This document shows positions 8,737-17,058 of a DNA stretch of 64,000 nucleotides, piece by piece. This stretch comes from Candidatus Krumholzibacteriota bacterium (GTDB lineage Bacteria; Krumholzibacteriota; Krumholzibacteriia; Krumholzibacteriales; Krumholzibacteriaceae). The position numbers were made by a program, and so were the translations under genes. Each line of letters starts with the position of its first letter. Within the stretch, counting starts at the first letter, position 1. The notes under the pieces were generated by a model. That model did not search any database. It was not told the DNA's origin and saw only the letters and a program-made list of their open reading frames with translations. Where the stretch lies: NCBI GenBank assembly GCA_016932415.1, contig JAFGCX010000001.1, positions 18,418-82,417 on the forward strand, read 5' to 3'.

Positions 8737-9476
8737 TACCTGTCACTATCGATGCTGATCCCGCTATCCTCTTCCGGCTCTTCGCCAGGGGTAATCTCTG
8801 ATTCTTCTTCCCGGTCACACAGGTCATCCTTCTCATCGCTATCGGTATCACTTTCAGAGCGCTTTTCCGTTTCATTTTCGGATCGATCGTCCTGATCGAC
8901 AGGTTTTGGAATCAGGTCGATATCTTCAAGGCTTTTTTCAAGCTCTTCGATGCTGGGCAGATCGCGATAATCCTTGAGCCCCAGATATTCGAGGAACTTT
9001 GTCGTGGTAGAATAGAGATAAGGCTTTCCTATTCCCTCCCCTCGACCGGTAATCACTATCAGTTCTCTGTCGATAAGGGTCGAGAGCACCCCATCGCAAT
9101 TTACCCCGCGGATAGCTTCGACCTCCAGCCTGTTGATAGGCTGTTTATACGCTATGATCGCAAGAGTCTCCAGGGCAGCCTGAGACAGCCTTGCTTTCCT
9201 CCTGCTCTTGAAAAGAGAAGCGACAAGCCGCGCGTGTTCAGAACAGGTCGTGATCTGATATCCTCCGGCGATCTCCACGATGCCGAAACTTCTTTCATTC
9301 GTTCTGTAAAACTCTTCCAGTACCCTGATAGCGTCTTTTATCGTTTTTACCGAGGAAACACCCGTAAGGGATGCTATCCGGGCCGCTGACAGTGGTCCGT
9401 CAGACGCGAAAAGAAGCGCTTCTACCTCGCTCTCGGTCTTCTTCACGTCAGGTTCGGATTCATGCTGGTATTCCAT
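8736..9476 (-). CDS. scpB: ScpB, segregation and condensation protein B
   Basis: Winged-helix (kite) subunit that bridges SMC through ScpA in chromosome condensation. Residues about 13-180 match ScpB: EALLFASDGPLS near the start, ALETLAIIAYKQPI and IRGVNCDGVLSTL. The last ~60 residues are a highly acidic, probably disordered tail rich in Asp, Glu and Ser, longer than in most ScpB proteins; acidic tails are also seen on RpsA in this window. It overlaps scpA by 17 nt and rluB by 1 nt. Confidence 0.93.
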   Translation of the reverse strand: MEYQHESEPDVKKTESEVEALLFASDGPLSAARIASLTGVSSVKTIKDAIRVLEEFYRTNERSFGIVEIAGGYQITTCSEHARLVASLFKSRRKARLSQAALETLAIIAYKQPINRLEVEAIRGVNCDGVLSTLIDRELIVITGRGEGIGKPYLYSTTTKFLEYLGLKDYRDLPSIEELEKSLEDIDLIPKPVDQDDRSENETEKRSESDTDSDEKDDLCDREEESEITPGEEPEEDSGISIDSDR

Positions 9477-10218
9477 CTATTTTTCTCTCTTCATTTCCCG
9501 ATTTTCCGGTTTCCTGCCTGTATAACCATATATCATTCCCCTGGGACATCTGACGAGCCGCCAGAAAACCCGATTTCACAGTTTCAAGGACAGCCAGAAA
9601 TGTCACTATGACCTCAAGTTTGTCATATACCCCCGCGAAAAGTTCGGAGAAAAGGACCTCTGATCGTTTGCTCATACGGTCTCTGATCAGGTCAATCTTT
9701 TCTTCTATAGTATACTGTTCCTTCCTGATCCGGTAACTGACCTGGTTCTTGAGTTCTTCCATCACCTTTTTGAAGGCATCGACCAGGTCAAAGACTGAGA
9801 CTTCCATCCTGTCGTCTTCACTCTCTTCCTGTGTGACTGAATGTCTCTGGGTCGGCCTTGGAAAAATCTTTCGCCGGTCTATCTCCTTCTGCGCGAGACA
9901 GACAGCTGCTTCCTTGTATTTTCTGTATTCAAGAAGGTTTCTGACAAGTTCTTCCCTGGGATCTTCCTCCTCTTCATCAGATTCCTCTCTTCTCGGAAGA
10001 AGCATCTGGGCCTTGATCCTCATCAGGGTCGCTGCCATTACGAAGAACTCGCCTGCCACTTCAAGCCTCAACTCTTTCATTATATCGATATATGAAAGAT
10101 ATTCCTTCGTGATATGTGAGACGGGGATATCATAGATGTTGATCTTGTCCCTGCGGATGAGATGCAACAGCAGGTCCAGAGGCCCCTCAAATTGTGTCAA
10201 ACGGATCTGGTAAACCAT
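9460..10218 (-). CDS. scpA: ScpA, segregation and condensation protein A
   Basis: Kleisin subunit that closes the SMC ring together with ScpB. The N-terminus has the family signature FEGPLDLLLHLIRRDKINIYD, followed by an acidic linker (EESDEEEEDPRE) and a C-terminal winged helix (FLAVLETVKSGF). The 252-residue length is normal. It is the first gene after a strong candidate promoter (10288-10316) and probably heads the operon scpA-scpB-rluB-hisC-cmk/plsC-ispH. Confidence 0.94.
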   Translation of the reverse strand: MVYQIRLTQFEGPLDLLLHLIRRDKINIYDIPVSHITKEYLSYIDIMKELRLEVAGEFFVMAATLMRIKAQMLLPRREESDEEEEDPREELVRNLLEYRKYKEAAVCLAQKEIDRRKIFPRPTQRHSVTQEESEDDRMEVSVFDLVDAFKKVMEELKNQVSYRIRKEQYTIEEKIDLIRDRMSKRSEVLFSELFAGVYDKLEVIVTFLAVLETVKSGFLAARQMSQGNDIWLYRQETGKSGNEERKIDGIPA

Positions 10219-10287
10219 CCGGCGCCCTTCTTCGCAAATATATAGCGCGCTGGCCCAATATCACCGGCACGCACGAAAAGACACGTA

Positions 10288-10316
10288 ATGCTAAGAGAAA
10301 GTCCCATACCTGTCAA
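10288..10316 (-). promoter_or_regulatory. Candidate sigma-70 promoter of the scpA operon
   Basis: Minus strand: consensus -35 TTGACA (10311-10316), 17-bp spacer, -10 TAGCAT (10288-10293, 4 of 6). It lies in the 115-bp gap between the xerD stop and scpA, about 70 nt before the scpA ATG. Confidence 0.6.
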
Positions 10317-10333
10317 CTGATTATATTCGTTTC

Positions 10334-11206
10334 CTAACCCCTGGGATGAAATGTCCTGTGGACCTCGAGAAGGTAATCGATATCAAGCCTCGTGTATATC
10401 TGTGTCGTTGAAATACTTGAATGCCCAAGTAATTCCTGGACAGCTCGAAGGTCAGCCCCTCCCTCGACCAGATGAGTCGCGAAGGAATGGCGAAGGGTAT
10501 GCGGCGTGATTGTTGATGGAAGCCCGCTGATCTGAGCGTATTTCTTGATCATTTTCCAGAAACTGACCCTTGATATCGGTTTTCCACGATAGTTCAGAAA
10601 GAGATATTCGGATGTCCCGTTTTTCAACAGGAATGGCCTGCTCTCCTTTATATACATGTCGAGCGCTCTCGAGGCCTTTTTCCCATACGGTACGATCCTT
10701 TCCTTGCTCCCTTTTCCCCTTATTCTCGCTATCCTGGACCCGGCGTTCATCGATTCGAACTTCAGGCCGCAGGCTTCCGATGCCCTTAATCCGGCAGAGT
10801 AGGCCATCTCCATCAACGCGGTATCCCTTAACCCAAGGATATCGGGGTCCGGCGCTGACAGGAGTCTTTCGATTTCCGGCTGCGTCAGGACAAAAGGTAT
10901 CTTCCGAAGATATTTCGGAGCCGAGACTCTTTCCATCTCAAGGTCTCGGATCACACCCTCGCTGTACATAAACCTGTGAAAACCCTTGATCGCGCTCATT
11001 AGACGCGATTTTGAAGAAGCAGAGACATCCTTTGTACCGTCTGATACAAACGCAAGGCTGGAATCAAGGGTTATCTGAACGACCGAGGTCATGCCTCCAC
11101 TCTTTAAATACTTAATGTATTTTATCAAATCAGCCTTATATGCCATTATGGTATTTCTGCTTAAACCTTTTTCAACAATCAAATGATCGATATATCGTTC
11201 GGCCAT
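10334..11206 (-). CDS. xerD: XerD-like tyrosine recombinase
   Basis: Site-specific recombinase expected to resolve chromosome dimers at dif with XerC. It has an N-terminal SAM-like core-binding domain (KGLSRNTIMAYKADL) and a catalytic domain with the full residue set: R in AGLRASEACGL, K in RGKGSKERIVP, HxLRHSFATH, the second H in LLGHSSISTTQIY and the nucleophilic Tyr in that last motif. I chose the ATG at 11206 because residues before it do not fit the family; an in-frame TTG at 11266 would overlap uvrC by 38 nt. A second Xer recombinase lies at 24752-25687. Assignment of XerD against XerC is by position and resemblance only. Confidence 0.85.
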   Translation of the reverse strand: MAERYIDHLIVEKGLSRNTIMAYKADLIKYIKYLKSGGMTSVVQITLDSSLAFVSDGTKDVSASSKSRLMSAIKGFHRFMYSEGVIRDLEMERVSAPKYLRKIPFVLTQPEIERLLSAPDPDILGLRDTALMEMAYSAGLRASEACGLKFESMNAGSRIARIRGKGSKERIVPYGKKASRALDMYIKESRPFLLKNGTSEYLFLNYRGKPISRVSFWKMIKKYAQISGLPSTITPHTLRHSFATHLVEGGADLRAVQELLGHSSISTTQIYTRLDIDYLLEVHRTFHPRG

Positions 11207-11228
11207 CGTCTCAAGATTGAAGCTCTTT

Positions 11229-13046
11229 TTATGCGTCCCTGAAATGTTCGAATATCTTTCTGGCAACTTTCTTTCCTACTCCCTGTACAGTTTCGATCTC
11301 GGCAAGAGAGGCTTTCCTGACCTCTTCCAGGCTTCCAAATTCGATAAGAAGGGCAAGCTTTCGCTTTTCCCCTACCCCCTCTATATCGTCAAGCCCTGAA
11401 TGGCTGATCTTCCTGCTTCTTAATTTCCGGTGGTACTCGATGGCGAACCTGTGAGCCTCGTCCCGCATCCTCTGGAAAAGTTTCAAAACTTCGCTTCTTC
11501 TCGGCAGAACGACCGGGTCCGGCATACCGGCGAGGAATATCTCTTCGTTCTTCTTCGCGATACCAGCGAGCTCTATACCTGTTATCCCCGATTCGCTCAT
11601 CGCATCTAGAGAAGAAGAAACATGGCCCTTTCCTCCGTCTACAAGTATCATGTCGGGTTTTCGTGAGTGCCCGGTCTTCAGCGCTGCAAGCCTTCTTGTC
11701 AGCATTTCCTTCATCATCGAATAATCGTCCACACTATCGACATCCCTGATCCTGTAATGCCTGTATCCGGATTTGACAGGCGCGGCGTTTTGAAAAGTGA
11801 CCATCGATCCGACCGCTTCGGATCCCTGAATATTGGATATGTCAAAAGTCTCTATCCTGAAAGGCGTTTTATTCAACCCAAGGGTCCTTTTGACCTCTAC
11901 GAGCAGCTCGATCACCGGAGTCTTTCTTCCCGTCGAGGCGACAAGCTTCATCGCGGCGTTCTTTGCCGCAAGTCTCAGGAGATCGTTTCTGTGTCCGCGT
12001 TTCGGGACTCTTATCGATATCTTTTTCCCCGTCTTTTTCTTCAGCCACTCTTCAAGGACCGTTTTTTCAGAAGGCTCGACCTGCATGTAGAGAGAACGTG
12101 GTATATCGGTAGCAGAGACGTAGTAGAGACTCGAGAAAGAATTAAAAAGGTCAGGCCGGGGAATATCCTCCGTGTCGGAGAGGATAAAGTTTTCAATTCC
12201 GAGTATGCGTCCGTCGCGCACCCGCATGACCACGCCGCACGACTGTTTACCTTCAGTCGATACCGCTATATAATCCTCATCATATCCTTTTACCTCGACG
12301 GCGTTCTGTTTTTCGCTGATCTTCTCGATCGATCTGAGCTGGTCCCTTACGACAGATGCCTCCTCGTAACGTATTTTTTCAGAAAGGCGGTTCATTCTTT
12401 TTCTGAGAACCTCCTTCAACTTTCTGTTCTTTCCTTTCAAAAAAAGACTGACCTGGTCAACGATTTCGAGATATCCGTCCCGGTCAATATTGCCCGTGCA
12501 TGGCCCGAGGCATCTTCCTATCTGGTAATTGAGGCATTCCCGCCTGCTTTCATTCCTGAATCGCGGTCCGCCGCAATCACGCAACGGAAATATCGACTTG
12601 ATCAGCTTAAGAGTGCGCCGCACGGCGCCAACGTCGGTATACGGACCGAAATATTCCGAACCGTCATTCTCGATCTTTCTCGTTATCATCAGCCTTGGAT
12701 ATTTTTCTCTCCTGGTCAGTTTTAGAAAAGGGTATTTCTTGTCGTCTTTCAACCTCACGTTGTACTTCGGCCTGTATTCCTTGATCAGGTTGCATTCGAG
12801 GACGAGAGCTTCCACTTCGTTTTCGGTAGCCATATATTCCACGGAATCAACAGATTCGACGAGAACCGCCGTTTTCGCGTCAAGACTCTCCTTCGACTGG
12901 AAATAACTTCTGACCCTGTTTTTCAGGATCTTTGCCTTTCCCACGTAGATGATCCTGCCCATGGAGTCTTTCATCATGTAGACTCCTGGAGAATCAGGTA
13001 TCCCTCCGAGAATATCTTTAAGTTTTTCTTTATCGATACTTGACAA
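11229..13046 (-). CDS. uvrC: UvrC, excinuclease ABC subunit C
   Basis: Makes the dual incisions in nucleotide excision repair. In order: GIY-YIG nuclease (PGVYMMKDSMGRIIYVGKA, residues 18-36), a Cys-containing region (CLNYQIGRCLGPC), a UVR motif that binds UvrB (about 205-240), the RNase H-like 5' incision domain (MILVDGGKGH) and two helix-hairpin-helix motifs at the end (IEGVGEKRK, VQGVGKKVA). The start is a TTG at 13046 with AAGGAT upstream; the out-of-frame ATG nearby is not it. Length 605 is normal. The first codons overlap the divergent rpsT promoter. Confidence 0.95.
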   Translation of the reverse strand: MSSIDKEKLKDILGGIPDSPGVYMMKDSMGRIIYVGKAKILKNRVRSYFQSKESLDAKTAVLVESVDSVEYMATENEVEALVLECNLIKEYRPKYNVRLKDDKKYPFLKLTRREKYPRLMITRKIENDGSEYFGPYTDVGAVRRTLKLIKSIFPLRDCGGPRFRNESRRECLNYQIGRCLGPCTGNIDRDGYLEIVDQVSLFLKGKNRKLKEVLRKRMNRLSEKIRYEEASVVRDQLRSIEKISEKQNAVEVKGYDEDYIAVSTEGKQSCGVVMRVRDGRILGIENFILSDTEDIPRPDLFNSFSSLYYVSATDIPRSLYMQVEPSEKTVLEEWLKKKTGKKISIRVPKRGHRNDLLRLAAKNAAMKLVASTGRKTPVIELLVEVKRTLGLNKTPFRIETFDISNIQGSEAVGSMVTFQNAAPVKSGYRHYRIRDVDSVDDYSMMKEMLTRRLAALKTGHSRKPDMILVDGGKGHVSSSLDAMSESGITGIELAGIAKKNEEIFLAGMPDPVVLPRRSEVLKLFQRMRDEAHRFAIEYHRKLRSRKISHSGLDDIEGVGEKRKLALLIEFGSLEEVRKASLAEIETVQGVGKKVARKIFEHFRDA

Positions 13047-13068
13047 AAGCGCATCCTTGGTTTATGTT
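13040..13068 (+). promoter_or_regulatory. Candidate sigma-70 promoter of rpsT
   Basis: Plus strand: consensus TTGACA (13040-13045), 17-bp spacer, TATGTT (13063-13068). Transcription would start near 13075, leaving a leader of about 20 nt that consists mainly of the GGAGGTGAT ribosome site at 13079-13087. The -35 overlaps the divergent uvrC start codon. Confidence 0.6.
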
Positions 13069-13094
13069 ACCGGAACGTTGGAGGTGATAAAAAG

Positions 13095-13346
13095 ATGCCG
13101 AATCATAAGTCCGCATGGAAAAGCATACGTCAGGATGCCAAAAGGCGCGAAAGAAACAAAGATCACAAGTCTTTTCTGCGTAAGGCTGTAAAAGCTTTCA
13201 AAGCTGTCGAGAGTGCTGAGGAAGCGAAGGAAAAATTCCCAGGTATAGTATCGACGATCGACAAATCGGTCCAAAAAGGGATAATCCATCACAGAACAGC
13301 CGCCAGGATGAAATCCAGACTATCAAAAACAACTATGGGATCCTAG
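13095..13346 (+). CDS. rpsT: 30S ribosomal protein S20
   Basis: Primary 16S rRNA-binding protein of the small subunit. The 83-residue, Lys/Arg-rich sequence starts MPNHKSAWKSIRQ and carries the S20 signature IIHHRTAARMKSRL near the C-terminus. A strong ribosome site GGAGGTGAT lies 7 nt upstream. It is one of only three protein-coding genes on the plus strand here. Its TAG stop shares the four bases CTAG with the convergent proS stop, so no independent terminator lies between them. Confidence 0.96.
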   Translation: MPNHKSAWKSIRQDAKRRERNKDHKSFLRKAVKAFKAVESAEEAKEKFPGIVSTIDKSVQKGIIHHRTAARMKSRLSKTTMGS

Positions 13347-15046
13347 AGCTTTCGAAGCTCGACGATCTTTTCGAATATTTCCCCGACAGGGACCTCTTCA
13401 ACCTGTCGGGTTTTTCTATGGAATAATTCGACTATTCCGTCGGCGAGTTTTTTCCCGATCGTCACTCTCAGAGGCACACCTATCAATTCGGAATCCTTGA
13501 ACTTGACCCCCGGGCTCAGATCTCTGTCATCGAGAAGAACGCCGTACCCGTTTTCGGTGAATTCCCGCTCGAGCGCTTTCGCCGCATCGATGATCTCGCT
13601 GTTGGATACATTGACGGGGAGTATTATCAGGTCGAAAGGAGAGATCGAATCCGGCCATATGATACCATCCTTGTCATGATGCTGTTCGATCGCGGCCGCC
13701 ACCATCCGGCTCACTCCAAAACCGTAGCACCCCATTATAAAATTGTGGCTCTCTCCTTTTTCATCGAGGAAGGAGGCGTTCATGCTTTCCGAATACTTTG
13801 TGCCCAGCTTGAAAATATGCCCTACTTCGACTCCATTGCTTGATCTCAACTCCTTTTTACACAAAGGGCAAAGGTCTCCTTCCCGGGCCATGACGAAATC
13901 GTCGATCATATCTATTTTGAAATCCCTTCCCGCTTCGACACCGATAAGATGCTTCTCTTTCCTGTTTGCTCCGACAATCATGCCTGAATATTTTTCAATC
14001 AGCCTGTCGGCGCAAATGACAGTCCCTTCGGGAAGTCCGACAGGGCCGGAATACCCCACCGGTCCACCCGTCAATTCAAGGACTTCTTCAGGGAGCAGAA
14101 ACCGCGCTTCGGGATCATCCAGTATCCTGATCAGCTTTATATCGTTCACTTCCCTGTCTCCGGGGACGAGAAGCGCTATCATTTTTCCCATTGAATGATA
14201 GAGAAGGGTCTTTACTATTTCAGTCTCGCTTACATCAAGAAAACTAGATACATCTTCCACGGTCGAAGCCCCTGGCGTGTCTACTTCCCTGTACGCTTCC
14301 CCCGATCCTTTTCCCCTGTTGCCATCCTTTTCAATCGCTACTGCCCTTTCAAGATTTACCGCGTAGCCGCACTCGCAGCTCAATATCCTGTCCTCTCCGT
14401 TTTCAGCGAGGACCATGAATTCATGAGACTCGTTCCCCCCGATATAACCGGATTCCGCCTCGACAACCCTGAATTCCAGTCCGCATCGATCGATGATCCT
14501 CCTGTACGCTTTTTCGATCTTCCTGTATGTCTCGTCAAGAGATCTGTCATCCGCGTGGAAACTGTAGGCATCTTTCATTATGAATTCGCGGGCTCTCATC
14601 ACTCCGTACCTTGGACGGATCTCGTCCCTGAATTTGGTCAGTATCTGGTAGAGGCACTGTGGCAGATCGCGGTAGCTACGCATCTCATCGCGCGCCACCA
14701 TCGTGATTACCTCTTCGTGAGTCGGACCGAGAGCGAACGTCCTGTTTCTCCCGTCTTTCAGCTTGAAAAGTTCCGGCCCGAAGCTTTTAAGCCTGCCGCT
14801 TTCTTCGTATATCTCTTCCGGGTGAAGGATCGGCATCAATACTTCCTGGCATCCCGCCCTGTCCATTTCCTCCCGTATGATATTCTCGATTTTTTTCAGG
14901 ACCTTGAATCCGATCGGCAGGAACGTATATACACCGGAAGTAAGTTTCTTTATCAATCCTGCCCTGAGCATAAGGATGTGACTCGGTATCTCGGCATCTC
15001 TCGGTGTTTCTTTCAATGTCGGAATACAGCTTTCAGACCAGCGCAT
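13343..15046 (-). CDS. proS: ProS, prolyl-tRNA synthetase (bacterial type)
   Basis: Charges tRNA-Pro. Class II motifs are visible: motif 2 region FRDEIRPRYGVMRAREF and motif 3 GFGVSRMVAAAIEQ. Between them lies an INS editing domain (about residues 225-400), as in E. coli-type ProRS of about 570 residues, followed by the C-terminal anticodon-binding domain. A CxxC-like pair occurs in the INS-proximal segment (CECGYAV) and another near CPLCKKEL. Its last codon and stop overlap the end of rpsT. Confidence 0.95.
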   Translation of the reverse strand: MRWSESCIPTLKETPRDAEIPSHILMLRAGLIKKLTSGVYTFLPIGFKVLKKIENIIREEMDRAGCQEVLMPILHPEEIYEESGRLKSFGPELFKLKDGRNRTFALGPTHEEVITMVARDEMRSYRDLPQCLYQILTKFRDEIRPRYGVMRAREFIMKDAYSFHADDRSLDETYRKIEKAYRRIIDRCGLEFRVVEAESGYIGGNESHEFMVLAENGEDRILSCECGYAVNLERAVAIEKDGNRGKGSGEAYREVDTPGASTVEDVSSFLDVSETEIVKTLLYHSMGKMIALLVPGDREVNDIKLIRILDDPEARFLLPEEVLELTGGPVGYSGPVGLPEGTVICADRLIEKYSGMIVGANRKEKHLIGVEAGRDFKIDMIDDFVMAREGDLCPLCKKELRSSNGVEVGHIFKLGTKYSESMNASFLDEKGESHNFIMGCYGFGVSRMVAAAIEQHHDKDGIIWPDSISPFDLIILPVNVSNSEIIDAAKALEREFTENGYGVLLDDRDLSPGVKFKDSELIGVPLRVTIGKKLADGIVELFHRKTRQVEEVPVGEIFEKIVELRKL

Positions 15047-15196
15047 ATGTATCTTTTCCTCTTTTGTTATAGTGCTTCAAGCTAAAAATTACTGTAAATA
15101 TAACCATTTCCAGTATATACTACGTCAACCCGGGTCAATATGCAAGATTGAAGTATTTATACTCTTTTTGGTTCTTTTCAGAAAGGCGAGGATCCG
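15047..15196. promoter_or_regulatory. Divergent intergenic region proS / metF fusion
   Basis: This 150-bp AT-rich gap must hold promoters for both directions. Visible elements are TATACT boxes at two places and, on the minus strand, TTGACC followed after only 15 bp by TATACT. None forms a clean -35/-10 pair on both sides, so I do not assign exact promoters. On the plus strand AGGCGAGG precedes the ATG at 15197. Confidence 0.35.
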
Positions 15197-17041
15197 ATGA
15201 CCGGCGATTTCATGAGTTTGCTCAAAGAGGGCGTCGTCCTTTTCGACGGGGCGATGGGTACCGTTCTGTACGATCACGGGGTTTTCATCAACCGGTGTTT
15301 TGACGAGATAAACCTTTCCAACCCCACTCTGATCGAAAAGATCCATCGCCAGTACGTCGCCGCTGGCGCCGATGTCATCGAAACGAACACATTCGGAGCT
15401 AACCGCGTAAAACTTAAACTTCACGGTCTTGATTCAAAGATCGAGAAGATCAATATCGAGGGTACCCGTCTTGCCAGAAGAGCCGCTTCGGGAAAAGCTC
15501 TCGTTGCCGGTTCGATAGGCCCTCTCGGCATCAAGATCGAGCCCTGGGGCCCGACCTCCAACGAAGAGGCGGCAGGATTTTTCCAGGAACAGGGACTCGC
15601 TCTCCTCGAAGGCGGAGTAGACCTCTTCATACTCGAGACTTTCTCTGATCTGAACGAGTTGCACCAGGCGATGAACGGCGTGAAAAAGATATGCGATCTT
15701 CCGATCATCGCCCAGATGACCCTGCAGAAGGACGGATTGGGACTTTTCGGGACTGAACCTGAAGAATTTGCCATGAGGCTAAGCGAATGGGGAGCTGACG
15801 TCGTCGGAGTGAATTGCTCCGTGGGTCCGAGAATAACTCTCGAGGCGATAGAAAAAATGGCCCGGACTGTGGAGACACCCCTTTCAGCGCAACCGAACGC
15901 CGGTATCCCGCAGAATGTCGATGGAAGAAACATATATATGGCATCTCCCGAATATCTAGCCGAATATTCAAGACGCTTTGTCTCGGCCGGAGCGAGCGTG
16001 GTCGGAGGATGCTGCGGAACGACGCCGGAACATATCAAAGCGATGAGAAACGCTCTGAGTTCCGTAAAGCCCGCGAAACACCATGTGACGGTCACCATTA
16101 AGGACGAAACGCCAGATCCTATCGACAGGTCTGTCCCCATCGGCGACAAATCACTCCTCGCTTCAAAGATAACCTCAAAAGAATTCGTCAGGCTTGTCGA
16201 GCTTGTCCCCCCTCGCGGCTGTGAGCCGGACAAGGTGATCGCTTCGGCGGAAAGACTGAAAGAGAGCGGAATAGACGCCATCAATATCCCTGACAGCCCG
16301 CGCGCTTCATCGAGGATGAGCCCTCTCGCCATGGCCGTGCTCATTGAAAAGAAGTCGGGTATCGAATCGGTCCTTCACTACTGCTGCCGGGACAGGAATA
16401 TCATCGGAATGCAATCGGATCTTCTCGGAGCGCACGCCCTCGGCCTCAGGAACATCCTCATAATCACCGGAGACCCGGTCAAGGCGGGAGATTATCCTGA
16501 CGCTACGTCGGTCTTTGATATCGACTCTATAGGCCTGACAAATGTCTTATTCGGCCTCAACAGGGGCCTCGACATAGGTGGCCATGATTTCGGAAGCCCT
16601 ACTTCTTTTCTTGTCGGCGTGGGCGTGAATCCCGGAGCGGCTGATTTTGAACTGGAGATCGACAGGTTTCACTGGAAAGTGGAGGCTGGAGCTGAATTCG
16701 CAATCACTCAACCGGTATTCGATATTGAAATATTCGAAAAGTTCCGATCGAGGATCAAATCGATGGAAATACCCATTATCGCTGGGATCTGGCCACTGGT
16801 CAGTTATAAAAACGCCGAATTCATGAACAATGAGCTTCCCGGCGTCTCCGTCCCCGACATTATAATGAGAAGGATGAAAGAAGCGCCGACCGGTGAAGAA
16901 GCTTCAAGAGAAGGCGTGTCGATCGCAGCCGGACTTCTCTCTGAACTCGCTCCCCACATTGCCGGAGTTCAGCTCAGCGCCCCCTTTAACAGGTTCAATC
17001 TGGCCCTGGATGTGCTGAAAGCTTCCGAAACAGATCCCTGA
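15197..17041 (+). CDS. Homocysteine S-methyltransferase / methylene-THF reductase fusion
   Basis: Bifunctional protein of the YitJ type. Residues about 10-295 form a Zn-dependent homocysteine methyltransferase barrel (LFDGAMGTVLYDHG; Zn ligands C207 and the CC pair 272-273 in GGCCGTTPEH). Residues about 325-610 are a MetF-like 5,10-methylenetetrahydrofolate reductase (VPPRG, LIITGDPVKAGDYP, EFAITQPVFD). Together they can make methyl-THF and pass methyl groups to homocysteine; the direct methyl donor cannot be read from the sequence. A pterin-binding methyltransferase at 61395-62192 may act with it. The ATG has AGGCGAGG upstream. It converges with the next gene after 17 bp. Confidence 0.9.
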   Translation: MTGDFMSLLKEGVVLFDGAMGTVLYDHGVFINRCFDEINLSNPTLIEKIHRQYVAAGADVIETNTFGANRVKLKLHGLDSKIEKINIEGTRLARRAASGKALVAGSIGPLGIKIEPWGPTSNEEAAGFFQEQGLALLEGGVDLFILETFSDLNELHQAMNGVKKICDLPIIAQMTLQKDGLGLFGTEPEEFAMRLSEWGADVVGVNCSVGPRITLEAIEKMARTVETPLSAQPNAGIPQNVDGRNIYMASPEYLAEYSRRFVSAGASVVGGCCGTTPEHIKAMRNALSSVKPAKHHVTVTIKDETPDPIDRSVPIGDKSLLASKITSKEFVRLVELVPPRGCEPDKVIASAERLKESGIDAINIPDSPRASSRMSPLAMAVLIEKKSGIESVLHYCCRDRNIIGMQSDLLGAHALGLRNILIITGDPVKAGDYPDATSVFDIDSIGLTNVLFGLNRGLDIGGHDFGSPTSFLVGVGVNPGAADFELEIDRFHWKVEAGAEFAITQPVFDIEIFEKFRSRIKSMEIPIIAGIWPLVSYKNAEFMNNELPGVSVPDIIMRRMKEAPTGEEASREGVSIAAGLLSELAPHIAGVQLSAPFNRFNLALDVLKASETDP

Positions 17042-17058
17042 TCTTTCAGGGCCCTGTA

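Noticed and set aside
17036-17056. CCCTGA/TCAGGG and CAGGGCCCTG repeats as a bidirectional terminator
   Set aside because: No T-run directly after the stem on either strand.
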